A stretch of DNA of 64,000 bases from Abelmoschus esculentus (lineage: Eukaryota; Streptophyta; Magnoliopsida; Malvales; Malvaceae): assembly GCA_035048815.1 (NCBI GenBank), contig JAUCBN010000062.1, forward strand, positions 1,064,001 to 1,128,000, written 5' to 3'. Of the stretch, positions 50,212-63,307 are shown one piece after another. Position numbers and translations under genes: made by a program. Position 1 is the stretch's first letter. Each line of letters starts with the position of its first letter. The notes under the pieces are model-generated. The model was not told where the DNA came from, did not search any database, and saw only the letters and a list, made by a program, of their open reading frames with translations.

Positions 50212-53052
50212 TCAGTTTCTTGAAGCAACCATAGAATTAGCAGGGGGTCCAGTACTGGAAATGGGGAGACCTCGGTTATACATCCGTTGTATCTCTTCCC
50301 TGTACTCTGTCAAAGACTTGTCAGGTATGGATGGTGTTAGCTCCACCACATCACCCATCTTCAGCCTGCATGTAGCATCGCTCACTGGCTGATGGTTCAG
50401 CCTTGGCCTCAACTCTTCCTTCACAGGAAACCCGTATGGGGACCATCTTGAGTTCCCCCTCCCAGCTCTTTCTAGCACATCCATCATTGTTGAGTTTGCC
50501 GGAAACTCCTGCACTGACATCTGCAACATTCATAGAACCATAAATATTCAGACCAAATTCCCCATCTCCATTAGCAAGTAAAATGAAGCTCGCCATTAAG
50601 AAACGTACCTTGTCATTTTCGATCATTATAACAAAGACAGGTCCATCCTGGCTGCAGTGGGGCTTATAAGAGAATGGGCAATCATCCGAATGAGTAGGGA
50701 AGGTGCAGGCTGGCTTGACAGAATCAGTGTAGCCAATTGAACATTGGTCCTTGCTCATTGTTTCACAGTGCCAAGTCACAACCCATCGAGCCCACTCAAC
50801 CATTTGAAGTACAAATGAAGAGTACTCACAGTCACCCTCCTTGTATCTCCAGTGAGCTGCAAAGCCAAACTCGGCTTGCAAATGCATCTCCTTTGTTCGA
50901 ATTTGAACTTCAAGTGGAATTGCACCTTCACTCATCACCACTGTGTGCAAGGATTGATACCTGCATATTGGAACTAAGTTAGAAAGGAACTTTTACGATT
51001 TTTCAGATTCCATCTAAGAGGGATACCGATACGTGTTAAGATATAATATACCCATTGAATTTAGGGTGGCTTATATAGTCCTTCAACTTTCCAGGCACTT
51101 CAGACCATAACTGTTGAACTAATCTCAAAGCCTCATAACAGTCTTCCTCATTTTCAACAATGATTCGTAGTCCATGAATATCATGGATCTCATCCATTGT
51201 CAACTTTTTCCTGCAAAAGAAATGCAAGATAATATCTCGTGTCAAGCCATGTGTGCATGCGCCTGTTATAATGCTGTGCAAGTGTCTCTCAAAGAAAGTC
51301 AATGAGTGAATGTGTGCAAGAAAAAGAGAGGAGGCTGGAGAAACAGCATACTTCAACATCTTTGAATAGATGCTATATAAGCTTTTGTGTCGTCCAGACA
51401 GAACATGGTAAGTAATTTCTTTATCCTTGAGCGCTCTCTCGAGTTTCTCTATACAAGAAGTGATCATTGCCTCATCAAATGAGTCCACAAGCCTAGATGA
51501 CAGTTCTTTATGCTGCTCTGGATTGAGATGCTTGAAACATAGATTCTCCAATTGCTCCTTCCAGCTAGAGATTCCTAACCGATTGGCCAAAGGAGCAAAT
51601 ATTTCCAAAGTCTCCTTAGCAAACCTCTGTTGCTTGAGAGGAGGCAAAGCATCTAGTGTTATCATGTTATGCAACCGATCTGCTAATTTAATAAGAACCG
51701 CTCGTGCATCTGCCATGGCAAGGAACATGGTGTGAAGGCGATCAGCTTCGACAGTCTTGCTTGCCGTATTATTTTCTCGTGCTAGCTTGCTTAAATGGCT
51801 AAGTTTAGAGACCTACATGAATAACATAATAATACCATGATCAGAATCTTATAATCTCAAGTATTCATTCAAAAGAACATCGGTTTCTATAATCCAATAA
51901 AGGACATTAAAACCAACCAAAAGGTGGCCATTAATATGCTGCCTATAATGCCATAAATCGAAATATACAACCATAATAAAGATCAGTGATCATCATATGC
52001 ATATTCAGTCCTAAAATATGACATCAGCCAATACAATATCTGAGAGAGATTCGTATATCTTACCCCTTGGACTAAATCAGCAACCCCGGCACCAAATGTC
52101 CTAAAAATGTAGTCGTAGCTCAAGAATGCATCATCGAGGGTGTCATGTAAAAGCCCTGCTGCAACGACTGTGGAGTCAGCACCAATGAATGCCAACAACA
52201 CTGCAGTTTCTACACAATGTTGCAAATAAGGATCACCGCTTGCACGCATCTACAGACAAAGAACATCATATAACCCTTGTAGACAATGAGAGAACAACAA
52301 AACATCAAAGAACAAAACATTGGTTACTTTGTTTATACCTGCCCTCTATGCGCCTTCTCGGCTTCGTAAAATGCTTTGACAACAATATCTTCAGAAAATA
52401 TTTTGTGCCTCATTTGTGCACCTAAAAGCAATTCCTTAGCATAAGGATCCGAATCCACTTCCTCAAAATTATCCTCCATAGTGAAGGGTAATTCATCAAC
52501 ACAACTACTACTTTCCACCTCGAAACTAGGGGAATCATAATGAATACAAGATCCCATTGCACCCCTAATGAATCCATTGAACAATCGATTAGCCCCAACA
52601 CGAAATGAGCCCTGGAAATTCACATCCCCTCCCTTTTCACACACAATTCGCATGGGAGGGCTTCTGCTGCTACACAAAACCGGGCCCTGAAACACCGATG
52701 CCGGGCTCTGATTGGTTTTCAAAGAAGAACCACCGAATTTACTAGATGGATAACATAATGAACTGCTTAATTCCTTCAAATCTTCTCTTCTATAGGACCC
52801 TAAATCCTCTCCCCCACCGCTGGAAAAGCTTGATCTCACCGACGGTGAGGAGAAGAGGCATGATAAGCCACCAACAGCAGGTCTCTGGGAATAACCAGAA
52901 CCCGTAGTTGACGAACTTGATGAGGATCTCGAATTCAGATCCAAATCATAAGAAGCGTGAGAATTCATATTAATCTGGATAGGCGTCGAGCACCGTGTGC
53001 TCGGCGTGCTCCTCGGTGGACTAGCATAAAGTGCTATTGTCGAAACCGCCAT
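50212..53052 (-). CDS. RSH: RelA/SpoT homologue (RSH2/RSH3 type), chloroplast (p)ppGpp enzyme
   Basis: Six exons: 53052-52339, 52249-52064, 51812-51352, 51210-51052, 50960-50609, 50520-50212 (726 residues). The N-terminus ([15 protein letters not shown], Ser-rich) looks like a plastid transit peptide. The HD hydrolase domain contains [26 protein letters not shown] and [11 protein letters not shown]. The synthetase domain contains [28 protein letters not shown] and [24 protein letters not shown] domain is near the C-terminus ([28 protein letters not shown]). Length and the [18 protein letters not shown] segment match the RSH2/RSH3 branch, not RSH1 or calcium-binding CRSH. It makes and probably degrades (p)ppGpp in plastids. 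An AGCTT microsatellite lies near 53556, in the likely 5' leader. Confidence 0.95.
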
Positions 53053-54344
53053 GACTTACGAGCAACCAAGATAAATCCCCCAAATAAATGCTTTTTATGG
53101 CTTTAAAATGAATCAAATGTCAAACCCCAGAATTTTCCCTCCAAACAAACACCAAATTTTCTCAGAATCCAAACAAATTCTCCTAAAAAAACCCAACAAT
53201 TTTCCCACCAAAAGGGTTCTTTTTTTTTTTTTCTGTAAGTGTCTACAATCAGAAGCCAATGAATTGTTAAACGAGACCCAATTCGAATCTCAACAGTAAG
53301 AACTAAAAAAGCAAACGAAACCCCTTCGATTCTACCCGAATATCTATACTACCAATCATATACTCACACAAACAGCAAAGAAAAACCAAAGAATCGAAAG
53401 GAAAGAAACTATTTTCAATAGAAAGGGTAATTGAGCTACAGTATTTACAAATATATAAGCAAATTTTCTACTTGTAAATTGAGAAATTAAAGGGAAAAAG
53501 TCAACAAAGAAGCTGGATTTTTTGAAATGAAAGCCTTCAAATTGAAAGAGAGAGCTTAGCTTAGCTTAGCTTCCTTTCCCTTTCCTTTCTTCTTCTTTGA
53601 TTTTTCTTTTTGATAATAATTTTTTTCTCATGGAGTTTTATTATTGCGGGAAATTAGTTTGAGGCCAGGAATAGTAAAACTAAAATTACGATGGTGCCCT
53701 TTGTGATTAACGGAATTAACTGGATTAGGACAATTACCCAACGTTGTTGGATTGTCGTTGCGGATAAAAAATAATTTTAAGAATTTAAGTGTAGAAAATA
53801 ATTTTAGAGATTTAATTATAAAATATATATAATTTTAAAAATTAAAATATAAATTAAAATTTAATTATAAGAAATATAAAGATGAATATATTATAAATAT
53901 TTTTAAATTTTTTAAAAAAAGTTATTTGTTCTAAAATATATTTTTAATTATTGAACATTAATAATTCAATTGCTATGTTATCGTCCTATAACTTTTGTAT
54001 GTATAATAATAGCTTAGACTTTTTAAATTAAATATTAATTAAATAAAAAATAAAAATTAAATATTTAATTAATCTTAGATCATTATTAATATGTAATCAT
54101 GATTTTATCTGTTAATAAATTTGATTAGTATAATTAATTAAAACATTTGTAAGTTTTTTAAAATGTATTTAATATTATTTAAATTTACCATCTGTTTTTA
54201 TACTAGGATATCTATTAGGTTTAAAATCTTAATTTAATTTGTGTCATTAAATAATTATGATATTTTAGAGAGTATCAATTTAAATCCGTTTAAATGCATA
54301 ATAAATTTTGATTTAAGAGTCTAAAGATCGTATATACAAATTTG

Positions 54345-54869
54345 AACAGAATTGGTCCGATCCTGGTAACCACCGATTCCTGAAAATTGAAATCGATTTC
54401 GGTCACATTGGGTCTCAAGTTTTAAGAACCGATCTCATTACTGGTAGGAACCAGTTCCAATATCGGGTATCCGGACAATTAGTTTATTCTTAAAAAAAAT
54501 TGAGTAATTGAAGGAAAAAATTCAACCACTACTAATAATATTAAATAATAAAATTAGAACATTGTAGGTTTGAAAATTAAAGTTTTAAAACTAGTCATAC
54601 TCATAATATTCATACGTAAAGAGAAAGTTTGATAAGAAAAATAAATAAAAGAAAATCAATATCGGATATTTGGTATTGGTCCTAGTTCTATTGGGTGCTC
54701 ACCGGATATCGGGTCCAAAAAATCAAGATCTAGTCTCAATCCCAGTTATGACCGGTACCTAAATTTTGGATCTAGTTTCGATCCCACCGAAACTAATACA
54801 AGATAAAAATTTACCGGATCTTACCCGATAAGATCCAGAATCTAGACCGGGTAATCAAGTTTTTTTCCT
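54345..54869 (+). mobile_element. hAT-like element, three-copy family, copy 2 (ends lost)
   Basis: Strong match to the element at 55709-56247 over most of its length (CCGATTCCTGAAAATTGAAATC; TTAGTTTATTCTTAAAAAAA; AAATTAAAGTTTTAAAACTA). It lacks the outer TAGGG and ACCCTTA ends, so it is a decayed copy. Confidence 0.65.
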
Positions 54870-55050
54870 GGATAAACAATGATTAGAAACATGGGCAAAA
54901 CGGGAAATCTAAATTAGATTCTCTGGATCTTCAGAGAAGTTGTAGAGTACACTCAAGTCCACGATAAGGACTTGTACTCCCCCTCTTTCCTTTTCATTGC
55001 GAATTGTTTTTTTGTGCCAGAAACGTAGTCTCTTGACACTTCGCTAGCGG

Positions 55051-55184
55051 CACGTGGCTTGTTACCAGCCGGCCGGCCGCCGCCATATGGTCAACGTACA
55101 TAGCGGCCACGTTTTCATTCCTCAGACGGCGGACGGTCACGACTCACCGTCGCTATTGTCTACCACTCTACCTTTAGCCACGTG
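55051..55184. promoter_or_regulatory. Two G-box (CACGTG) motifs in a GC-richer island
   Basis: CACGTG occurs at 55051-55056 (GGCACGTGGC) and at 55179-55184 (GCCACGTGGT). Both have the GTGGC/GCCACGTGG context typical of plant bZIP/bHLH or ABRE-like sites. A GGCCGGCCGGCC-like palindrome lies between. The nearest start codons are over 2 kb away on either side. Confidence 0.45.
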
Positions 55185-55708
55185 GTGTTTCGTGTGTCGA
55201 CTCAGCTCCGCTAATTTCGTGGCTTCCTTTCCAAGTTAAGGATCCTGTGTGAGCGGTGTTAAAAGTACAATTGTGGGAGCAATCTTGGACCGTTGATTTG
55301 TTCTGTAGATGGACTTTTTTGTGATGGTTTGAATATTTTAGTTTGTGGTCAAAGTCAAATCTTATTTTATTTAAAATCAGTTTTATTAAGAAAAAAAAAA
55401 TAAAACATTTTGTATTTTTTCTACGAAAGTTGATTTATTAAGATATTTAATAGATTTCGTATTATGACGTAAATAAAATATTTTATATGTTAGGTTATTT
55501 TTTTAAATGCATATAACTTTCGAGGTACGTTGATTAAAATATTATTTTTTTTTACATCTTATTATATTTTTTTTATTTATGTGATATAATTTTGTGTCTT
55601 ATGTTTTTATGGAACATGACTCACGGAGTGGGTCCACGACACAATCAGTGTCCAAGTTGTAGCCACCGAACAGAAAGAATCCAATTGTAGATACACATTG
55701 GCCACGAA

Positions 55709-56247
55709 TAGGGATGGATAATATCGGGTATCCGATTAATTTAAATAAAATTGATTTCGGTTTTGATAATTATTAATTTCTGAAAATTGAAATCAGTTTC
55801 GGTCCCGGTTAAATTGGGTTTTAAATTTTAAGAATCGGTCCGTTATTGATGAAAATCGGTTCCAATATCGGGTAGCCGGTCAATTAGTTTATTCTTAAAA
55901 AAATTAAGTAATTGAATAAAAAAATTAACCACCAATAATAATATTAAATAATAAAATTAGAACATTGTAGGCTTGAAAATTAAAATTTTAAAACTAATCA
56001 TACTCATAATATTCATACATAAAGAGAGTTTGATAAGAAAACTAAACAAAAGAAAATCAATACCTGATATTTGGTATTGGTCCCGGTTTTATTGAGTACC
56101 CACCGGATATCGGATCCAAAAAATCAAGATCCAATCTTGGTTATAATCGTGACCTAAATTTTGGATCCAATCCCGATCCTATAGAAATCAATATCAAATA
56201 AAAATATCATACCTAAACCGGATAATCAAATTTTTTACTTACCCTTA
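55709..56247 (+). mobile_element. hAT-like element, three-copy family, copy 3
   Basis: It begins TAGGGATGGATAATATCGGG and ends TTACTTACCCTTA, with weak inverted ends. It is flanked by GCCACGAA / ACCACGAA, an 8-bp duplication with one mismatch. It is 539 bp with no open frame. The copy at 30958-31531 lies in the opposite orientation. Confidence 0.7.
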
Positions 56248-57886
56248 ACCACGAATATCGGATATTTTGTTCTTTCAGACACGTCAGCACATCCAAATTC
56301 GTATCCTTACCAAACAATTTTGGGCGATTGGTCTGTTTTACAACTATAATTTCCTCAAACCTTAGTTTAACTCAATGGGTTTAAAACTAGTCCAAACCCA
56401 ACAAGCTTTGTCTCTCATGGGATTCGATTTAGGGATGATAAAGTAATCCGATCTCGATCTGATTCAATTCGTTAGAGGAGAATTATATTTAAAATTAGGT
56501 TTGGATTGGGTAGACGGGTTTTGAAAAAAATCAAGTTGAGATAAAAATAATGAGTTTAAAGTAAAATTTTCTTGATCTGACTTGATATATTTATATATAA
56601 TTTTATATTTTTTTATTATTTTTTTGAGTGGGTCAAATTTAATTGAATTTTTTTAAAATTCAAGATTTAATCGTGATCGTATTATACTTTTATCACATTA
56701 AATTAGATAATATATACATCATGTACGAAAATTCTTTTAATAAGATAAGTACACCTAATTAAATAATATTATATTAATTTAATATACTACCTAATGGTTT
56801 TAAATAACATTGAATCTTCCTATTTAGTTTGACTCAATTTCTTATTAACTTTCACGTTATTATATTATAATTTGAATTCTAATATTATGAATAAAAAATA
56901 AATTAAAAAAATTTTAATTAAAAAATTAAAATTTATATTTATCTATAAATATTAATATATTTTATATTGAATAATAGAATTAAATTTAAATAAGTTCATA
57001 TATGTGAATCTAACACCATTTTCAAATTTTATAGTCAATTTCCACTCCTCCCAATATTTAAAGTAGTTTTATAAATAGAATATATTAAATTGAATATGTT
57101 AAATTAAATATTTTAAATAATTAATTTTAAATATTTTAATTTAAATATTTTTAAATCAATTATTTAAAAATTACTTTAAAATATATAATTTGATTTAATA
57201 TTTAATTTTAAAAACTAATTTAAATATTTGATTTAATTTAAATTTAAAAAAATATATTTTAAATCAAATGTTTAATATTTTAAATGGTTTATATGATTTT
57301 ATATACCCTAAATAATTTAGATTCGAATCTTTTATCAATTAATTTAATTTTTTTAATTTAACATTTATTATAAGATATATTTATCTTTCCCAAAAGAACC
57401 AACAAGAGAAGAGATTTCCTCAAAAATCAGAGTCAATTTCCTTTTGACTGTAGGGTTAAAACAGTCATTTAAACCCCTTTAAAAGACACTACTCTCCTTC
57501 TTCCCCAGTAAATTACCCTTTTTTTTTCCCTCACAATTTCCCCTTTTTCTTCTTTGGAGGAACAAAAAAAGGTATAAATTACACGCCGATCCAAACACGC
57601 CCTAGGGTTTTCTCCTTCGTCTCTCTTCTCCTTCGGCACTCTAACAAAGAAAAACCAAAAATCCTAAAACCCCACTTTTTTACATTGTTTTTATTATTCA
57701 AAAGAACTCTTTTTTGTTTGATGTCTTCACCTTGGAGGTAAGCTCTCAATAACCCAAATCCCAAAAACCCTTGTATTTGTAGTCTCTTCAAGAACCCTGA
57801 GTTTGAATCAAATAAAGTTTGTAACTTTGGTCTTGGAATCATCGGATATACAAGGACAGACTAGTTAAAAGTGAAAAATTTTCAAT

Positions 57887-60800
57887 ATGGATGATGTGGA
57901 AAAGGCAATATTGATTAGTTTTGATGAATCAGGTGCCATAGATTCGGAGTTAAAATCTCAAGCAGTGAACTTTTGTCAGAAAATTAAAGAGAACCCATCA
58001 ATATGTAGCCTTTGTATTGAGAAGTTGTGTTTTTGCAAACTCGTTCAGGTTCAGTTTTGGTGCTTACAGGCTTTACAGGAGGTTATTAGGGTGAAATATG
58101 GGTCCATGAGTTTGGAAGAGAAGAACTTCATCAGAAAATCGATTTTTTCGATGGCTTGTTTTGAAGGTATTGATGATAAGATGTGTGCTGTTTTGGATAG
58201 TCCTGCATTTATAAAGAATAAGCTTTCTCAGGTTTTGGTTACTTTGATTTACTTTGAGTACCCTTTGATTTGGTCATCGGTTTTTGTTGATTTCTTGCCT
58301 CATCTGAGTAAAGGGACCGTGGTGATAGATATGTTCTCTAGGATTTTGAATGCATTAGATGATGAATTGGTTAGTGTGGATTATCCACGGACACCTGAGG
58401 AAGTGGCAGTTGCAGCAAGGGTTAAGGATGCAATGAGGAGCCAGTGTGTGCCACGGATTGTTAGAGCATGGTACGACATTGTGTCTATGTATAGGAATTC
58501 GGATCCTGAAATATGTGCTACTGTTTTGGATAGTATGAAGAGATATGTTTCCTGGATTGACATTGGGTTGATTGTGAATGATGTATTTATTCCACTTCTG
58601 TTTGAGTTGATTTTGGTTGATGGTTTGTCGGAACAACTTCGTGCTGCTGCTGCTGGATGTGTTTTGGCAGTGGTTTCTAAGCGAATGGATGCGCAGTCAA
58701 AAATATCTCTATTGAAGAGTCTTCAAATAAGTCGAGTTTTTGGTTTGGTATCTGATGATAATGATTCTGAGTTGGTTTCGGGAATAGCAGCCTTGATTAC
58801 AGGGTATGCAGTAGAGGTTTTAGAGTGTTCCAAAAGGGTGAACTCAGAAGAAGCTAAGGTGGTTTCCACGGAGCTTTTAGATGAAGTTTTGCCTACTGTT
58901 TTCTACGTAATGCAGAATTGTGAGATGGATGCAGCATTTAGTATTGTCCAATTTCTTTCAGGTTATGTTGCAACCATGAAAACCCTTTCCCCTTTGCAAG
59001 AGAATAAAATGCTGCATATAAGTCAGATACTGGAAGTGATTTTTACACAGATTTGTTATGATCCCATGTACCGCAATAATCTTGATATATTGGATAAGAT
59101 TGGGGTGGAAGAAGAAAACAGAATGTCGGAATTCAGAAAGGATCTATTTGTGTTGCTACGGAATGTGGGTCGAGTAGCACCTGAAGTCACTCGTATCTTT
59201 ATCAGAAATTCATTAGCTAATGCTATTACATCTTCATCAGACAAGAATGTTGAAGAGGTAGAAGCTTCCCTTTCCCTTTTGTATGCACTTGGAGAGGCTA
59301 TGAATGATGAAGCAATGAAGGTGGGGAATGGACTATTAAATGAACTGGTGACAAATCTTTTATCAACAAGATTTCCTTGCCATTCCAATAGGGTAGTTGC
59401 CCTAGTGTATTTGGAGACAATAGCAAGGTATATGAAGTTTATCCAGGAGAATGTACAATATATTCCTTTGGTTTTAGCTGCCTTTCTTGATGAAAGAGGT
59501 ATACACCATCCAAACATCTATGTGAGTCACCGGGCCAGTTATCTGTTCATGAGGGTCGTTAAACTGCTGAAATCAAAGCTTGTGCCTTTCATAGAGACAA
59601 TTTTGCAGGTATGTCACTTTTTACTTTTCATATAAGTTTTTGAATGTTTATTGCTGCCTCATTCTGAAAATTACCTATTGGAATCTTTTATTGATGGTCA
59701 GAGCCTGCAAGATGTAGTCGCTAGATTTACAAGTATGAGTTTTGTGTCTAAGGAGCCTACAGGATCTGAAGACGGTGCTCACATTTTTGAGGTATTTATC
59801 TCATTCTTATGTTTCTATCAGTGTCCGCCTTTCCTGCTTTTATGTGTTTACTCATGTAACTTGACATTATGTTCCCGTGGATAAACATTGGTATCCTTTC
59901 TTGTGTTATCAAATGATGAATTTTTTGCTGTCCTTTTTTTAACCTTGATATTTTTTCACAGGCAATTGGCCTATTGATTGGAATGGAAGATGTTCCGCTG
60001 GAAAAGCAATCTGATTATCTCTCTTCATTGCTCACTCCTCTTTGTCAACAGGTTTTGATCTGTACTGTGATTCCTTAATTGTTTAGCGGAGTCTTCTCAT
60101 GTGGTCAGCACATTAGCAATTTGTTGTTTATATACATTTTGCCGGCTGCACGTTGCTCATATGGTTTATGTTGCAGGTTGAGGCAACACTAATGAATTCA
60201 AAAGTGTTGAATCCAGAAGAATCTACTGTACAAATTGCTAATATCCAGCAAACAATTGTGGCAATTAATGCTCTAAGCAAGGTTACCTATCTAACTCTTA
60301 AAATTGTTGGGGTTCATTTTATACCAATAAATTATGGTACAACCATTTGCTATAGCATATAACTCATTATCTTGTAATTTAGTGTGCTCTTATTTGGAAA
60401 ACTATGGTACAACAATTGTGCTCTTACATGTTACAGTCTCATATTTAATTGTTAATTTCAGTGTTGATCACGAGCCCATTCTCATAATTTTATTTGTTAT
60501 CCAGGGTTTCAGTGAGCGCCTTGTAACTTCTAGTCGCCCTGCAATTGGTCACATGTTTAAGCAGGTTAGTTTCAAAGATAAATTATTTTACTTGTTTTTT
60601 TAACTGTACCTCTTTCTACTATCAAAGGTTGAGAAATTTCTATATTTGTATCTCCCTCTAGTAGTTCATTACCGATCTTTTGTTTCTTGTACGCTTTAGA
60701 TTACTAGTGTGGATGTTCTGTTTTTATTTATTAATTTTTGCTTTAATATTTTTATCTAGACATTGGATGTTCTTCTCCAAATTCTTGTTGTATTTCCAAA

Positions 60801-63307
60801 GGTAGAACCCTTGCGGAGTAAGGTAACATAACTCAATACTGAATATTGAATTAACTTGGTTTTGTTCTGTCTGAAACATTTCCTAAAGCAAATCTCTTTG
60901 GTGTTTAGGTTTTATCATTTGTACACCGTATGGTGGACACCTTAGGAGCGTCTGTGTTTCCTTATCTTCCAAAGGCATTGGAGCAATTACTTGCAGAAAG
61001 TGAGGTAAAGAACTGTTAAAATTTTAGCCTATTTCCAACATACCATTTTTATCTCTAAAAGGAAAGATGTGCCATTAAAAAACATTTCTCAAGGTAGTAT
61101 TTATTAATCTAACAAAATCTCAAATTGAGTTTTGGAATCTGCAAATTTTGCTGCATCCAAAACTTGATACACAATTTTCTCTTGTCAAACAGTACTAATT
61201 TTTGATGTTGGGTTCAACCTGTTTCTGCCTTCACGGAAAGATCACTTAGAGATAGCTTCCACCTTAATGATACATGAAAAACGTTGTCCTTTGGAACTAT
61301 ATTTGGAATATTTCAGTTGCAATTTTATTTGTTTGATTCTGGATTATGTCCTTTTGCAGCCAAAAGAAATGGTTGGCTTCCTCTTACTGCTCAATCAACT
61401 TATGTGCAAATTCAGCACCTTGGTCCGTGACATATTGGAAGAAGTTTTTCCAACTATTGCTGGTAGGGTATTTAGTGTCATCCAAAGGGTTGCTGCTGAT
61501 TCTTCAGGACCTGAAATCAATACAGAGGTAGATAACTATTAGCAGTGTGCATTTCTGAACTTCAATTTAATTCTTTGTGTCCTTAGCTGAAGTCCGACTT
61601 GTCTTTGTAGAGTGAAATTAAACATATTCTTTCCTAGAATTTTATTGCTATTATCATCCATTGCTTTTGTTGTATTGCTTTATGATCTGATTTCAACTTG
61701 CTTCCTTTTCATGATAATTCCTAGCTAAAATGTTGGTTGTCCAAAACTTAATTTATTGAGTTCTTATGCAATTAGTATCTTTTTTTAGCTTCCAGTAATC
61801 CAGTTCAACTGTGGAACACTGCAACAGCATTTGTGTTTGTTGAGCTTTCTTTTTTTCTTTTTTAGGAAATACGGGAACTGCAAGAACTTCAAAAGACATT
61901 ATATACTTTTCTTCACGTGATAGCCACACATGATCTCTCTTCCGTTTTCCTTTCCCCCAGAAGCCAGGACTACTTGAATTCAATTATGCAGTTGTTATTG
62001 CATTCATCTTGCCACCATAAGGATATAATTATAAGAAAGGTATGAGTTAATAGTTTTGTTGTTTTATTAATTACCAAAACATTTGGACATTATTAAGTTC
62101 TTCCGTAATTGGAACTGGATCTAACCTTCAGATATTGCCTATGTGAAATAGGTTTGTGTACAGATATTTGTCAAATTAATTAAAGACTGGTGTGCTGGTT
62201 CTTCTGGCGAAGAAAAGGTTTTCCCGTACAAATGTTATAAGTACCTTTGTTGTGTGGATTTCATGATGCTTATGGCTCTAACCGATTAAATATTTTATAG
62301 GTACCCGGTTTCAAAAGTTTTATCATAGAGACCTTTGCCACAAACTGTTGTTTGTACAGCGTGCTTGACAAATCGTTTGATTTTCGTGACGCAAATACTG
62401 TGAGAAAAATGTTTTTTAATTGATTCGTTTGTTATTTGCATTAGTTGGTGCCATGCATGATTATCATTTTTCGTTAACATGCATGTTCGTTACATTTTTG
62501 CACCAACATGCTTTTCGCGTATAGTTTGGTGCATGATGATTTGAAACTGCAAAAGCTGCATTAGAGTTCGGTTGGTGTGCAGTGAAGCAGATTTTTTTCG
62601 TTAGAGTTTTGTTGTGTATGTATACCGATTTTATGCTTATTTCTTAAAGCTGACTCGTTATGTTGGCTATGTTTACAGCTTGTTTTATTTGGAGAAATTG
62701 TGTTGGCTCAGAAGGTGATGTATGAGAAGTTTGGGGATGATTTTCTTGTTCATTTCGTATCAAAAGGATTTCCATCTGCGCACTGCCCGCAAAATCTGGC
62801 CGAGCAGTACTGCCAAAAGTTGAAGGTACTATTCTTTATAAACCGTCTAAATTTTATTTTTCATGCATGATATTTCCATGATTCATTACCAGTTACCGCT
62901 CCTATTCCTATCTTACTGTTTTATTTAAGTTTCTGAATTTTACATTGAAACTGACGGTGATCGGAATATTCAACCTGCAACTGTGGCCTAAACCCGGTTT
63001 CTAACAACCTTTCCATTTTGAAAATTACTTAAATCGGTTTCTCTTAACGGTCTTCGTTACCAACTGGGTTTGGACCTCATGGACAGGTGACAATAGGAGG
63101 GTGGAAAAAGAGAAAACTTTCCAATTTTAGTATATCAAAGGCCTGAATTATTGGGACTAAACTTCTCTGCCCCCAGGACCGGTTATTCTAACGGTTGTAT
63201 AACGATCGTATTTGCAGGATAGTGACATGAAGGCACTGAGATCATTTTACCAGTCACTTATCAAACACTTACGACACCAACAGAACGGAAGCCTTGTTTT
63301 CAGATAG
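57887..63307 (+). CDS. PSD: Exportin-T (PAUSED), nuclear tRNA export receptor
   Basis: Thirteen exons: 57887-59608, 59702-59791, 59962-60051, 60177-60281, 60505-60564, 60760-60822, 60909-61004, 61360-61527, 61866-62039, 62152-62217, 62301-62399, 62679-62825, 63218-63307. Every exon is a multiple of three, giving 989 residues, essentially the known length of Arabidopsis PAUSED. The start MDDVEKAILISFDESGAIDS is typical. The N-terminal part (QVQFWCLQALQEVIRVKYGS) is the Ran-binding importin-beta/exportin region, and the whole protein reads as alpha-helical HEAT repeats (for example VASRYL-like YVSHRASYLFMRVVKLLKSK). With Ran-GTP it carries mature tRNA out of the nucleus; the Arabidopsis mutant has heterochronic and meristem defects. 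The first exon encodes more than half of the protein. Confidence 0.96.

Larger units (their letters stand above)
53053..57886. other. Divergent upstream region between RSH and exportin-T
   Basis: RSH leader/promoter (to about 53.7 kb), A/T-rich filler, a degenerate hAT-like copy (54345-54869), a GC-richer island with two G-boxes (about 54,900-55,260), a better hAT-like copy (55709-56247), more A/T-rich filler, then the pyrimidine-rich exportin-T leader from about 57,480. I see no gene; a frame at 55054-55239 reflects GC-rich sequence. Confidence 0.55.
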
